This document shows, piece by piece, positions 33,288 to 41,869 of a stretch of 52,096 bases of DNA. The notes under the pieces are model-generated. The model ran no database searches. It had not been told where the DNA came from and saw nothing but the letters and a program-made list of their open reading frames with translations. Position numbers and translations under genes: made by a program. The DNA lies in contig CATYEN010000012.1 in NCBI GenBank assembly GCA_958405565.1, positions 1-52,096 of the forward strand, read 5' to 3'. The DNA comes from an uncultured Collinsella sp. Its GTDB lineage: Bacteria > Actinomycetota > Coriobacteriia > Coriobacteriales > Coriobacteriaceae. Every line of letters begins with the position of its first letter. Position 1 is the first letter of the stretch.

Positions 33288-35537
33288 CTAGAAGTTGGCG
33301 TCGTTGAGTTGTTCACTCTCGAGGCCGTCGAGCTGTTGCTGCTCGGGCGTATCGGCGACGCTCTCGAGCAGCTCAGTGGGATCGACGTTCATATTCCTAC
33401 CGGCCTCGTTGCCGTTGACCAGGTCGTCCGAGAAGATGTCGACTTCCATTTCCTCGGCTTCCTCGATCTGAACTTCGAGTGGCACCTGGGTGCGTACAAG
33501 CTTGACTGCCGGACGCATGCGGGCAAAGAGGGGCACGTACTCGATGATGATGGCCGAGTTCTCTAGGCCGTACCAACGTGCCGGGCTTCCGCAGGCGCGG
33601 CGGACGGCGTACTTGATGGCCATCACGCGGTGGTCGTTGCGGTTGATGTCCGTTTCGGGGGCAAGCATCTTGCGTAGCATGCAAAAACGGAAGTCGCCCA
33701 CGTTGCCGCGGGTCTCGTAGATGGAGTAGGTGTGATGTTGCGGCGGCAGCTCACCCGATGCCATCAGGTCGCCAACAATCTGGCGCAGGTAGGCGTTAAC
33801 GCGCTGGTTGACCTTAAAGCCCAGGTCCAAGCGCACGCGGAACAAGAAGTCCGTGCCAAAGGTCTCAACGGAATACTCATGCGTATAGGGCTCATCGGTA
33901 ACGTGCACGTTGATGAACCAGTATGCCTTGGCGCGCTTGGGATGCTTGTCCAAGATGGAATAGAGCACGTCGCGGTCGAGCGTGAGCGGGTCGGGGCTGT
34001 TGGTAAGGAACACCAGGTTGTCGGCGAGCACGGGGTAGGTCTCGTCGTTACGCAGGCGGTTGAGCTGATCGATGTACTTGGAGACGGGCAGCAGAATCGT
34101 CTGCGTGCGCTCGATGGCGGTGCCGCGGCGCCACACGTACATAAGGCCAAACAGCAGCGAGGCCAGGAAGATCATCACATAGCCGCCGTCAAAGAACATG
34201 GTGAGGCATGAGGCAAAGAAGCAGAGCTCGATGGCGCCAAAAAGCAGGGCGAAGATGCAGGCGCCCAGCTTGTGCTTGAGAATGCCGGCGATATAGCTCG
34301 TCAAAAGCGTCGTGGTCATGAGCATGGTCACGGTGATGGCGAGGCCATAGGCGCTTTCCATGCGCTCGGAGTTCTGGAACAGCAGCACAATGAAGATGCA
34401 GCCGACCCACATGATGTTGTTGACGAGCGGAATATAGAGCTGACCCTTGGTGTCGCTGGGGTAGTGGATGCGCAGGTGCGGCATGAGATTGAGACGGGTT
34501 GCCTCGGATACCAGCGAGAACGAGCCGGTGATGAGCGCCTGCGAGGCGATGATGGCCGCCACGGCCGAAAGCACGATGGCAAAGGGGCGCAGGGGCTCGG
34601 GAAGCATCATGTAGAACGGGTTGACGATATCCATCGCAAGCATCTGGGGGTTGGAGTTATTGGCGAGCAGCCAGGCTCCCTGACCCAGATAGTTAAGGAT
34701 GAGGGCCGCCTTAACAAACGGCCAGGATGCATAGATGTTTGCCTTGCCCACGTGGCCCATGTCTGAGTAGAGCGCCTCGGCACCGGTTGTCGACAGGAAG
34801 ACAAAGCCGAGCACCATGATGCCCGAATGGTTGATGGGCGAGAACAGGAACATAATGCCGCGGATGGGGTTGAGCGCGCGCAAGATGGACAGGTTGCCGA
34901 GCATGTTGAACAGACCGGCGCCTGCCAGGAACAGGAACCACAGCGTCATGAGCGGGCCGAACAGCTTGCCGATTGACGAGGTACCGGCGCGCTGCATGGC
35001 AAATAGGCCGCAGATAATGATGATGGTGATGATGATGACGTTGGTCTGGCCGTCACCCAAAAGCGCATGGCCCCACTCGATGGTACGCAAGCCCTCGATG
35101 GCCGTGGTTACCGTGACGGCGGGGGTGAGGATGCCGTCGGCGAGCAGCGCCGCGCCGCCGATCATGGCGGGAAGGATCAGCCACGGTGCCACCTTGCGTA
35201 CGAGGCTGAACAGGGCGAAGATGCCGCCCTCGTTGTGGTTATCGGCCTTCATGGCGATCAGCACGTACTTGACCGTGGTCACGAGCGTCATGGTCCAGAT
35301 AACGAGTGAAAGCGCGCCCAGGATCATGTCCTCGCTGACGGTTCCGATGCCGCCGTTGTTGGCGACGATTGACTTCATGGTGTACATGGGGCTCGTGCCG
35401 ATGTCGCCGTAGACGACGCCGAGCGTTACGAGCAACATGCCAGCGGAGAGGGGGATGGCGCCATGCCCGCCCTGACTATGCTGGTCTTGGAGGCTTGCCT
35501 CCAGCTTGTTGTGTGCCACGTGGACTCCCTTGGACAT
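33288..35537 (-). CDS. kup: KUP-type potassium uptake transporter
   Basis: 749 residues. The N-terminal GVVYGDIGTSPMYTMKSI is the KUP signature, followed by 12 membrane segments and a cytosolic C-terminal domain. It imports potassium with protons. The family norm is about 620-670 residues; the excess is an acidic tail (VQIEEAEEMEVDIFSDD onward). The first ATG (35537) has a short GAGG site; GTG 35519 is also possible, with AAGGGAG upstream. No kdp or ktr genes are nearby. Confidence 0.9.
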   Translation of the reverse strand: MSKGVHVAHNKLEASLQDQHSQGGHGAIPLSAGMLLVTLGVVYGDIGTSPMYTMKSIVANNGGIGTVSEDMILGALSLVIWTMTLVTTVKYVLIAMKADNHNEGGIFALFSLVRKVAPWLILPAMIGGAALLADGILTPAVTVTTAIEGLRTIEWGHALLGDGQTNVIIITIIIICGLFAMQRAGTSSIGKLFGPLMTLWFLFLAGAGLFNMLGNLSILRALNPIRGIMFLFSPINHSGIMVLGFVFLSTTGAEALYSDMGHVGKANIYASWPFVKAALILNYLGQGAWLLANNSNPQMLAMDIVNPFYMMLPEPLRPFAIVLSAVAAIIASQALITGSFSLVSEATRLNLMPHLRIHYPSDTKGQLYIPLVNNIMWVGCIFIVLLFQNSERMESAYGLAITVTMLMTTTLLTSYIAGILKHKLGACIFALLFGAIELCFFASCLTMFFDGGYVMIFLASLLFGLMYVWRRGTAIERTQTILLPVSKYIDQLNRLRNDETYPVLADNLVFLTNSPDPLTLDRDVLYSILDKHPKRAKAYWFINVHVTDEPYTHEYSVETFGTDFLFRVRLDLGFKVNQRVNAYLRQIVGDLMASGELPPQHHTYSIYETRGNVGDFRFCMLRKMLAPETDINRNDHRVMAIKYAVRRACGSPARWYGLENSAIIIEYVPLFARMRPAVKLVRTQVPLEVQIEEAEEMEVDIFSDDLVNGNEAGRNMNVDPTELLESVADTPEQQQLDGLESEQLNDANF

Positions 35538-35618
35538 CTGGCCTCTGCAAAGAGCAGTAGACCTTTATGCCATCTTTATACATTTAAGAGCAGTTTGGCA
35601 CATCGGGGTGTTTTAGAC

Positions 35619-35642
35619 AATAATCCCCAGCTGGGGATTATT
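35619..35642. repeat. Perfect 24-bp palindrome upstream of kup
   Basis: AATAATCCCCAG / CTGGGGATTATT, no spacer. It lies 82 bases upstream of the kup start, between kup and the end of the EamA gene. It could be a regulator site or a repeat element; it shares ATCCCC/GGGGAT with the palindrome at 16261. Confidence 0.65.
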
Positions 35643-35661
35643 CATGTACGCAGGTAGCATT

Positions 35662-35730
35662 TCAAAACAGGGGCGTATCCGCTGTATGGTTTGCTGCAGT
35701 GTGTTAATCGCGGACGCACCCCTGCTTTGA
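35662..35730. repeat. Imperfect 21-bp-arm inverted repeat
   Basis: TCAAAACAGGGGCGTATCCGC pairs, with four mismatches, with the reverse of 35710-35730, across a 27-base loop. It directly follows the end of the EamA gene as read on the minus strand. Confidence 0.6.
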
Positions 35731-35745
35731 ACTGAAGAGGGGCGT

Positions 35746-36657
35746 TTAGGCGCGTACTGCCTGGGCGATACCGGCCTTGGCGCTTGCGCGCTTACCGGCG
35801 AGTTCGCAAAAGATCGCACCGCCGATGATAAGTGCGGCGCCCATCAGGCGGACCGGTGTTATGGCTTCGCCTAAAAGGACGGCGGAGAACACGACGGCCG
35901 AAAGCGGCTCGAGGTAGCCGACAACCGCGACGGTCTGGACGGGCAGTTTGGCGACGGCACTAAAGTAGAGCAGGCAACCGATGCCGGTGTTGACGACGCC
36001 GAGCATGACGACGGCGCGCCAATCAATACCGGCGGCGACGCCGGCGGACAGGAATGAGGGGACGCCCTGCGTGATGAGCGTGAGGACCAGTGCGGTCACA
36101 AAGGCGGCGCTCACCTGGAGCGTGGAGTTTTCGAGGCCTTCGATGTGTGGCGCACCCTTGCTAGCGATGACCATCAGCGCATAGCAAAATGCCGAGGCGA
36201 TTCCGCAAGCGATACCAGCAATGGGCATATTGCCGCCTAGACCTTGCGCTGCAATGAGAAAAGCACCGCAAGCAACGGCGATGAAGCCGGCGATTTTGCC
36301 ACCGGTCAGCTTTTCGCCAAAGATGAGCGGGGAGAGCGCCATGACAATGATGGGGCCGCAGTAGTACAGCAGCGAGGATACGCCGACGCCGATCGTCTGG
36401 TAGGCGCGGAACAGAAAAATCCAGCTGGCGCCCAGCGCGGCTCCCGAGAGGAGGAGGGCTGCGGCTTCGCGGGGGCGAGATGGCGCCTGCAACTTATGGC
36501 GTTGGGTGATGGCGAGGATGGTGACAAGCGAGAGTGCGCCCAAAAACGTGCGTAGTAGCACGATATCGGAGCTCGGCAGCGCGATGGCAGCGGCGATGAT
36601 GCCGTTGGAGCCAAACAATAGCAATGCTGCTAAGTATGTAAGCAATCCGTTGTTCAT
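35746..36657 (-). CDS. EamA/DMT-family exporter
   Basis: 303 residues with ten predicted membrane helices in two five-helix EamA halves (first half through the GPIIVMALSPLIFGEKLT segment; second half ending LEPLSAVVFSAVLLGEAIT). The conserved Glu-rich GEKLT and GEAIT turn motifs are in place. Such carriers export amino acids or other metabolites; the substrate is unknown. It is divergent from a LysR gene 117 bases away, a usual layout for regulator-controlled transport. Confidence 0.85.
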   Translation of the reverse strand: MNNGLLTYLAALLLFGSNGIIAAAIALPSSDIVLLRTFLGALSLVTILAITQRHKLQAPSRPREAAALLLSGAALGASWIFLFRAYQTIGVGVSSLLYYCGPIIVMALSPLIFGEKLTGGKIAGFIAVACGAFLIAAQGLGGNMPIAGIACGIASAFCYALMVIASKGAPHIEGLENSTLQVSAAFVTALVLTLITQGVPSFLSAGVAAGIDWRAVVMLGVVNTGIGCLLYFSAVAKLPVQTVAVVGYLEPLSAVVFSAVLLGEAITPVRLMGAALIIGGAIFCELAGKRASAKAGIAQAVRA

Positions 36658-36724
36658 GCACTGCCGTCCCCTCTATATCGGTGCAAGTTCACTATGGAGT
36701 AGCGGTCTATAGAAGAAAAGCGAA

Positions 36725-36730
36725 TATAAT
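36725..36730 (+). promoter_or_regulatory. -10 promoter box of the LysR gene
   Basis: TATAAT, exact consensus, 45 bases before GTG 36775. It overlaps the upstream in-frame ATG codons, which argues that they are not used. The -35 is not obvious. CTATGG...CTATAG nearby (36693-36713) may be the LysR site. Confidence 0.5.
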
Positions 36731-36774
36731 GCATGGGAGACATGACAAATACTCATGCAAAGGTGGGGCGTGTC

Positions 36775-37632
36775 GTGGAGACCAATATCCAAAAGATGCA
36801 AGTATTGCTCGAGACCGTGCGCGCCGGCAGCTTTACGCGTGCCGCTGAGCGCCTGAGCTATTCGCAGTCGGGCGTGAGTCGCATGGTGGGCGATCTTGAG
36901 GCCGACTGGGGTTTTAAGGTGCTCGATCGCAGCCGCGAGGGCGTGGTACTTTCTGCCGATGGTCGGCAGATCATGCCGGCGGTCGAGGCGTTATGCGAGG
37001 AGTTTGGCCGCCTGCAGCGACGCGTGGACGAGATGCGTGGGCTTATGCGCGGCAAAATCTGCATCGGTACGTTTTCGAGTGTGGCGACTCATGTGCTGCC
37101 ACCGGTCATTGCGCGCTTTCGCGCCGATCACCCGGATGTCGATTACGAACTGCTGATGGGCGACTACTCCGAAATTGAGCAATGGGTGGCGGAAGGCCGC
37201 TGCGACCTGGGCTTTATTCCGCGCGAGCCACGCGGCGTCGGCATGACGTCACGGCCGTTGGTGCAAGATGAGCTGATGGCCGTAGTGCCAGCGAGCTCTT
37301 CGCTTGCCGATGCGGATGTCGTTTCTCTTGCCGATTTGACCAACGAGCAATTTATCCTGCTGGAGCGCGGTAGCGACGACGAGATTACGCCGCTGTTCCG
37401 CCGTGCGGGCCTAACGGTGCGCTCCAAGCTGTCGACTTGGGACGACTATGCGATCATGGCCATGGTCGAGGACGGATTGGGCGTGAGTGTTCTTCCGGCA
37501 CTCATCTTGCGCCGCTGTCAGTTTGATGTCGCTATCCGGCCGCTGGAGGGGCATCCTCATCGGCAAATCAATGCCATATACCGCACGGCCGACGTTTCGC
37601 TTGCGGCGACTCGATTTCTCGAATATCTCTAA
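36775..37632 (+). CDS. LysR-family transcriptional regulator
   Basis: 285 residues from GTG 36775, supported by GGTGGGG with 6-base spacing and a TATAAT box that would place the transcript start after the longer frame's ATG (36733). The HTH is IQKMQVLLETVRAGSFTRAA plus RLSYSQSGVSRMVGDLE; a LysR substrate domain follows (KICIGTFSSVATHVLPPVI). It probably controls the divergent EamA exporter and itself. The effector is unknown. Confidence 0.85.
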   Translation: METNIQKMQVLLETVRAGSFTRAAERLSYSQSGVSRMVGDLEADWGFKVLDRSREGVVLSADGRQIMPAVEALCEEFGRLQRRVDEMRGLMRGKICIGTFSSVATHVLPPVIARFRADHPDVDYELLMGDYSEIEQWVAEGRCDLGFIPREPRGVGMTSRPLVQDELMAVVPASSSLADADVVSLADLTNEQFILLERGSDDEITPLFRRAGLTVRSKLSTWDDYAIMAMVEDGLGVSVLPALILRRCQFDVAIRPLEGHPHRQINAIYRTADVSLAATRFLEYL

Positions 37633-37691
37633 TGGTGCACACTGTTATCTGCTCTGGAGCAAATCTTGGAACTTGGCGCATTTCTTTGTGA

Positions 37692-37771
37692 AATTGAACT
37701 TTCGTACTATGTGCCGCGCTATACTGCTGCCTAAATTGAACTCAGGTTCAATTCGTGTTCTATAAATTGAA
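37692..37771. promoter_or_regulatory. Cluster of four TTGAAC half-sites (operator)
   Basis: AATTGAAC-TCAG-GTTCAATT is a perfect palindrome at 37734-37753; further AATTGAAC half-sites are at 37692-37699 and 37764-37771. A TATACT (37720-37725) lies inside the cluster. This is directly upstream of the HTH-aminotransferase gene, so autoregulation by its HTH is likely. Confidence 0.65.
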
Positions 37772-37793
37772 CTTTGCCAGCAAGGAGGTTCTA

Positions 37794-39314
37794 GTGGCCC
37801 AAGAGACGTTTAGCGATCGCCTGCGACAGGCTATGTCCGATCGCGACGTTCGCCAGTCGGACGTGATTCGTGCATCGGAGATGCTCGGCAAAAAACTCGG
37901 CAAGAGTCAGATGAGCCAATATGTGAGCGGCAAGACGATCCCGCGGCGCGATGTGGCAGAGCTGCTCGCCCGTATTTTGGAGGTCGATGTTACCTGGCTG
38001 CTCGCCAGTGACGCCGACCAAGGCGAGACGCCCTCGTCCCATAACGTTGCCAAATCCGAACCTAGTCCCACGGCTCAAATTGCAAGGAGCACTACCATGC
38101 GCACTTTCTCTAAATCCACCAAGCTCGATAACGTCCTGTATGACGTGCGCGGCCCCGTCGTCGACGAGGCTGCCCGCATGGAGGACGAGGGCGAGCGCAT
38201 TCTCAAGCTCAATATCGGCAACCCGGCGCCCTTCGGTTTCCGCACGCCCGATGAGGTCATCAAGGACATGCGTCAGCAGCTGCCCGACTGCGAGGGCTAT
38301 TCCAACTCGCGCGGCCTGTTCTCCGCTCGCAAGGCGATCATGCAGTATTCGCAGATCAAGGGCCTGCCCAATGTTCAGATGGAGCACATCTATACGGGCA
38401 ACGGCGTGTCCGAGCTCATTCAGCTTTCGATGAACGCGCTGCTCGACAATGGCGACGAGATTCTGATCCCCAGCCCCGACTATCCGCTGTGGACGGCGTG
38501 CGCAACCCTTGCCGGCGGTCATCCCGTGCACTATCTGTGCGACGAGCAGGCCGATTGGTATCCCGACCTGGAGGATATGGAGTCCAAGATCACGAGCGCG
38601 ACCAAGGCCCTCGTCATCATCAACCCCAATAACCCCACGGGTTCCGTCTATCCGCGCGAGGTGCTCGAGGGCATCGTCGAGGTTGCACGCAGGCATCAGC
38701 TGATGATCTTTGCCGATGAGATCTACGACCGCCTGTGCATGGACGGCTACGAGCACGTCTCGATTGCCTCGCTCGCCCCAGACCTGCCCTGCGTTACCTT
38801 TAGTGGCCTTTCCAAGTCGCACATGATTGCGGGCTATCGTATTGGCTGGATGGTGCTCTCGGGCAACCAGCGCTGCATGAGCGACTTTATTATGGGCATC
38901 AACATGCTTTCGAACATGCGCCTGTGCTCTAACGTTCCGGCTCAGTCGATCGTTCAGACGGCGCTCGGCGGGCATCAGTCCGTTAACGACTACATCCGCC
39001 CCGGCGGCCGTGTCTACGAGCAGCGCAACTTTGTGTACGAGGCGCTCAGCAAGATCGACGGCATCTCGGTGGTCAAGCCGCGCGCGGCGTTCTACATCTT
39101 CCCCAAGATGGATGTGAAGAAGTTCAACATCACCGATGACGAGCAGTTCGCCCTTGACCTGCTGCATGAGAAGAAGATCCTGATCACGCGCGGCGGCGGC
39201 TTCAACTGGGCCGAGCCCGATCACTTCCGCATCGTGTACCTGCCGCGCATGGAAGTGCTCAAAGAGTCCCTCGAAGACCTCGCCGACTTCTTCGACCATT
39301 ACCGCCAGAGCTAA
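37794..39314 (+). CDS. XRE-type HTH fused to AlaA/AlaT-type alanine aminotransferase
   Basis: 506 residues from GTG 37794, set by AAGGAGG with 5-base spacing. Residues 1-75 are an XRE HTH (FSDRLRQAMSDRDVRQSDV; GKSQMSQYVSGKTIPRRD). A linker follows, then from Met102 a full aminotransferase: LDNVLYDVRGPV, LNIGNPAPFGF, ANGV-like TGNGVSELIQL, NPNNPTGSVY, FADEIYDRL, the PLP lysine in SGLSKSHMIAGYRIGWM, and DHFRIVYLPR. This closely follows E. coli AlaA, which makes alanine from pyruvate and glutamate. Met102 has its own AAGGAG (38084-38089), so a separate 405-residue enzyme, exactly AlaA length, may also be made. Confidence 0.88.
   Translation: MAQETFSDRLRQAMSDRDVRQSDVIRASEMLGKKLGKSQMSQYVSGKTIPRRDVAELLARILEVDVTWLLASDADQGETPSSHNVAKSEPSPTAQIARSTTMRTFSKSTKLDNVLYDVRGPVVDEAARMEDEGERILKLNIGNPAPFGFRTPDEVIKDMRQQLPDCEGYSNSRGLFSARKAIMQYSQIKGLPNVQMEHIYTGNGVSELIQLSMNALLDNGDEILIPSPDYPLWTACATLAGGHPVHYLCDEQADWYPDLEDMESKITSATKALVIINPNNPTGSVYPREVLEGIVEVARRHQLMIFADEIYDRLCMDGYEHVSIASLAPDLPCVTFSGLSKSHMIAGYRIGWMVLSGNQRCMSDFIMGINMLSNMRLCSNVPAQSIVQTALGGHQSVNDYIRPGGRVYEQRNFVYEALSKIDGISVVKPRAAFYIFPKMDVKKFNITDDEQFALDLLHEKKILITRGGGFNWAEPDHFRIVYLPRMEVLKESLEDLADFFDHYRQS
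38084..38099 (+). promoter_or_regulatory. Internal ribosome-binding site and start within the fusion gene
   Basis: AAGGAG (38084-38089), 7-base spacing, then ATG 38097 in the same frame. Translation from here gives an enzyme that begins MRTFSKSTKL, where AlaA-type enzymes normally start. Confidence 0.6.
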
Positions 39315-39336
39315 TGGGATAGAAGCTCCGCACTAT

Positions 39337-39377
39337 GAAAAGCTCCCTGCAGTTGCTTAGCTGCGGGGAGCTATTTT
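39337..39377. terminator. Bidirectional terminator
   Basis: AGCTCCCTGCAG pairs with CTGCGGGGAGCT, flanked by AAAA on the left and ATTTT on the right. It lies between the ends of the aminotransferase and deformylase genes. Confidence 0.85.
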
Positions 39378-39417
39378 GTGGACCTGCGGGGCGTGGGAAA
39401 TGCTTGACTGGCGGAAC

Positions 39418-39828
39418 TTATATAACGGTGCCCTGGCAGTGGTCGATTTCGTGTTGGATGATTTCGGCGGTGTAGCCCGAGAAGTTCTTGATGCGGTGGA
39501 CGAAGTTCTCGTCCAGATACTCCACCTTAATGCGGCGATAACGTGTGCAGGGGCGCTCGCCGACCAGCGAAAGGCATCCTTCGCTTGTCTGGTAGGCGTT
39601 GACCTGCTCAAGAATCTGTGGGTTGTACATGAGCAACGACTTACTGCCGTCCTTTACGCAGATGATGCGCTTGCGCACGCCGATCATGTTGGCGGCAAGC
39701 CCCACACACTCGTGCTCATGCTCGTGCAGCGTGTCCAGAAGATCCTGCCCGGTCGCGGCGTCTTCGGGGCCGGCGTCCTCGGAGGGCAGGCGCAAAAAGA
39801 ACTCGGATTTCATGATGGGCTTAATCAT
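39418..39828 (-). CDS. def: Peptide deformylase (canonical motifs)
   Basis: 136 residues, on the short side for the family. It removes formyl from new N-terminal Met using a metal ion. All three motifs are intact: GLAANMIGV, EGCLSL and QHEIDHCQG. ATG 39828 follows AAGGAG at 6 bases. A paralogue at 31692-32111 lacks the catalytic Glu; this copy is the likely working enzyme unless another is elsewhere. It stands alone, with a terminator beyond. Confidence 0.9.
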   Translation of the reverse strand: MIKPIMKSEFFLRLPSEDAGPEDAATGQDLLDTLHEHEHECVGLAANMIGVRKRIICVKDGSKSLLMYNPQILEQVNAYQTSEGCLSLVGERPCTRYRRIKVEYLDENFVHRIKNFSGYTAEIIQHEIDHCQGTVI

Positions 39829-40042
39829 GGCGGGCTCCTTAGGGTGGACACGTTTGGTTCAGGCCATGATACCGCGACATGTCGCATTAATGTGTGCACA
39901 TAGATTCTGCAGCTAGATTGGCGGGCGACACCATAAACTAATGGGCGTTTTGCCGAGAGGCATGAATGTTTAAAGCGCAAAGAGTGCGCGACGGGCCCCG
40001 CGAATGGGGCGATGATGCCCGAGAGGGCCAAGAAGGAGTCTC

Positions 40043-40954
40043 ATGTCCGAGAACGAAGAGATCATGAACGAGACCGAGAACGAGACCATGGCTGCCGAGG
40101 TAGAGGCAGTCGAGACCGTGGAGACCGAAGCTGCCGAGGTTGAGGCTGCTGACGAGGTTTCCGCCGAGGAGGAGGCCGAGGTTGTCGAGGCCGCCGTTGA
40201 TTACGATGACGAAGAGCTGATGGACAAGATGCAGAAGGCCGCCCGTCTGCTGCGTAGCCGTCGCTTTGCTATTTCCAAGGAGGAGGAGGCCAAGGCCGAG
40301 CGCATGGCGAACATCGAGCGCGCCATCAAGCTTCTTGACCTCAAGCCCAAGATGGAGCAGAAGGAAATGTCCGACCTGCTCGGCATGCGCCTCCGCGAGC
40401 TCGATGGTCTGATGGCCGAGGCCGAGGCTGCCGATCTGGTCGGCCGCATCGACGACGCCGAGGGCGATATGCGCAAGATCGTCGTCTTCGCTGCCGAGGA
40501 TGCCGCTGAGGGCCTGGTCGAGCTTGCCAACAAGAAGGAGAAGCTCTTGCCCGAGCTTTCTTACGAGGAGGCCACCGAGCTGATGGCCGCTCTCGATAAG
40601 GTTATTGCTCCGCTCGTCGCCATGGGCCTGGACGAGGACCGCGGTCCTCGCGGCGGCCGTGACGATCGCGGTGGTCGTGGCGGCGACCGTGGCGGTCGCG
40701 GCGGCTTTGGCGATCGCGGTGGCCGTGGTGGCGACCGTGGCGGTCGCGGTGGCGATCGCGGCGGCCGTGGCGGCTTTGGTGACCGCGGCGGCGACCGTGG
40801 CGGTCGTGGCGGCTTCGGCGGCAACCGTGGTGGCTATGGTGACCGTGGTGGCAACCGTGGTGGCTTCGGCGGCAGCCGCGGCAACGATCGTGGCGGTCGC
40901 GGTGGCGATCGTGGCGGCCGCAACGGCGGCGGCTTCCGCGGCAACCGTTTCTAA
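40043..40954 (+). CDS. Acidic/RGG-repeat protein, likely RNA-binding
   Basis: 303 residues in three parts. Residues 1-55 are very acidic (Glu/Ala rich). Residues 55-195 are helical and charged (MQKAARLLRSRRFAISKEEE; later AIKLLDLKPKMEQKEMSDLL), possibly a winged-helix-like fold. Residues 198-303 are Arg/Gly repeats: RGG, GDRGGRGG, GFGDRGG, over about 100 residues. RGG tails usually bind RNA and promote condensates. ATG has AAGGAG upstream. A hairpin and a strong terminator follow. No exact family was recognised. The DNA of the tail is repetitive and may vary in length between strains. Confidence 0.75.
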   Translation: MSENEEIMNETENETMAAEVEAVETVETEAAEVEAADEVSAEEEAEVVEAAVDYDDEELMDKMQKAARLLRSRRFAISKEEEAKAERMANIERAIKLLDLKPKMEQKEMSDLLGMRLRELDGLMAEAEAADLVGRIDDAEGDMRKIVVFAAEDAAEGLVELANKKEKLLPELSYEEATELMAALDKVIAPLVAMGLDEDRGPRGGRDDRGGRGGDRGGRGGFGDRGGRGGDRGGRGGDRGGRGGFGDRGGDRGGRGGFGGNRGGYGDRGGNRGGFGGSRGNDRGGRGGDRGGRNGGGFRGNRF

Positions 40955-40956
40955 TT

Positions 40957-40986
40957 AGTTACGCGGTTTTACCAAACCGCGTAACC
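40957..40986 (+). repeat. Hairpin directly after the RGG gene
   Basis: GTTACGCGGTTT pairs with AAACCGCGTAAC across ACC. It starts within 10 bases of the stop codon, without a U-run. Confidence 0.6.
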
Positions 40987-41027
40987 AGTTGACGCTGCGC
41001 GCCCACCAGAGCGACAACTTGTCATTC

Positions 41028-41069
41028 AAAGAGGACGGCATGACCAGAAGGTCTATGCCGTCCTCTTTT
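41028..41069 (+). terminator. Intrinsic terminator after the RGG gene
   Basis: AAAGAGGACGGCAT pairs with ATGCCGTCCTCTTT, loop about 13 bases, followed by TTC. Confidence 0.8.
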
Positions 41070-41177
41070 CATGCCAATTTGTTCGCTCTGGCGGGCGCTC
41101 GCTGTCCGTTCTCTACCTGCGGCGTTGTCACGGTCCAAGGTAGTCATTGGGGACGTTCTTTAATGACTAGTCAGAAT

Positions 41178-41241
41178 GAGAGTGGATAATCTCCCGGTTT
41201 TGGCCTGAATGTTGGCTCAAAGTGGGAGATTATCCACTCTC
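41178..41241. repeat. Inverted repeat with perfect 18-bp arms
   Basis: GAGAGTGGATAATCTCCC (41178-41195) and GGGAGATTATCCACTCTC (41224-41241), loop 28 bases. It lies between the RGG-gene terminator and the end of pdxT, on convergent ends. It resembles in form, not in sequence, the elements at 22569 and 44335. Confidence 0.8.
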
Positions 41242-41261
41242 GTGTTTATTGACAATAATGC

Positions 41262-41849
41262 CTACATTTGTAGGAACAGCTCGTGGAGGCGGGTGTCTTC
41301 GTCGAGTTCGGGGTGGAAGGTTACGCCTAGTTGGTTGCCCTGACGGGCGGCGACGATTCGCCCGTCGACTTTCGCTAAGGCTTTGGCGTCACCGTGGACC
41401 TCGACGATGCGGGGTGCACGGATAAACGTCAGCGGTACCTCGCCATCGATTCCGGTCACTTGCCCCTTGGTTCGAAAGCTTCCGAGCTGTCGGCCGTATG
41501 CATTGCGCTCGACAAGTACATCCATGGTTGCAAGACGTGGCGTGCCCTTATCGTCATGGGTGGCAAGGTCTTGGGCCAGCAGAATCAAGCCGGCGCAGGT
41601 GCCCAGTACGGGCATGCCCTCAGCAATGCGGGTGCGAAGCTCGTCGAGCATGCCCAACTCATCAAGCAGCTTGCCCTGAACGGTAGACTCGCCGCCGGGA
41701 AGCACCAGGCGGTCAAAGTCCTGCTTCAAGTCGGCCGCCTGCCTCAGCTCAATACAACGTGAGCCCAGCTCGGACAGCCTTGCCTCGTGCTCGGCAAAAG
41801 CGCCTTGGACCGCCAGCACGGCGACCGTCTGGTCTGCGTAATCGCTCAT
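41262..41849 (-). CDS. pdxT: Pyridoxal 5'-phosphate synthase glutaminase subunit
   Basis: 195 residues. PdxT frees ammonia from glutamine for PdxS. The class I amidotransferase motifs are seen: VLPGGEST, the Cys nucleophile in LGTCAGLILLA, and the His-Glu pair in VTFHPELDEDTR. Start ATG 41849 has AAAGGATCG upstream. It is 20 bases after pdxS, one operon. It works in the cytosol in a 12:12 complex with PdxS. Confidence 0.94.
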   Translation of the reverse strand: MSDYADQTVAVLAVQGAFAEHEARLSELGSRCIELRQAADLKQDFDRLVLPGGESTVQGKLLDELGMLDELRTRIAEGMPVLGTCAGLILLAQDLATHDDKGTPRLATMDVLVERNAYGRQLGSFRTKGQVTGIDGEVPLTFIRAPRIVEVHGDAKALAKVDGRIVAARQGNQLGVTFHPELDEDTRLHELFLQM

Positions 41850-41869
41850 GTGCGATCCTTTCTGCCGGG

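Noticed and set aside
37791..39299. Long minus-strand frame (502 codons)
   Set aside because: Antisense of the HTH-aminotransferase; reading shows no known motifs.
40600..40950. CRISPR-like regular repeat
   Set aside because: The repeats are short codon-level repeats encoding an Arg/Gly tail inside a gene, without equal spacers.
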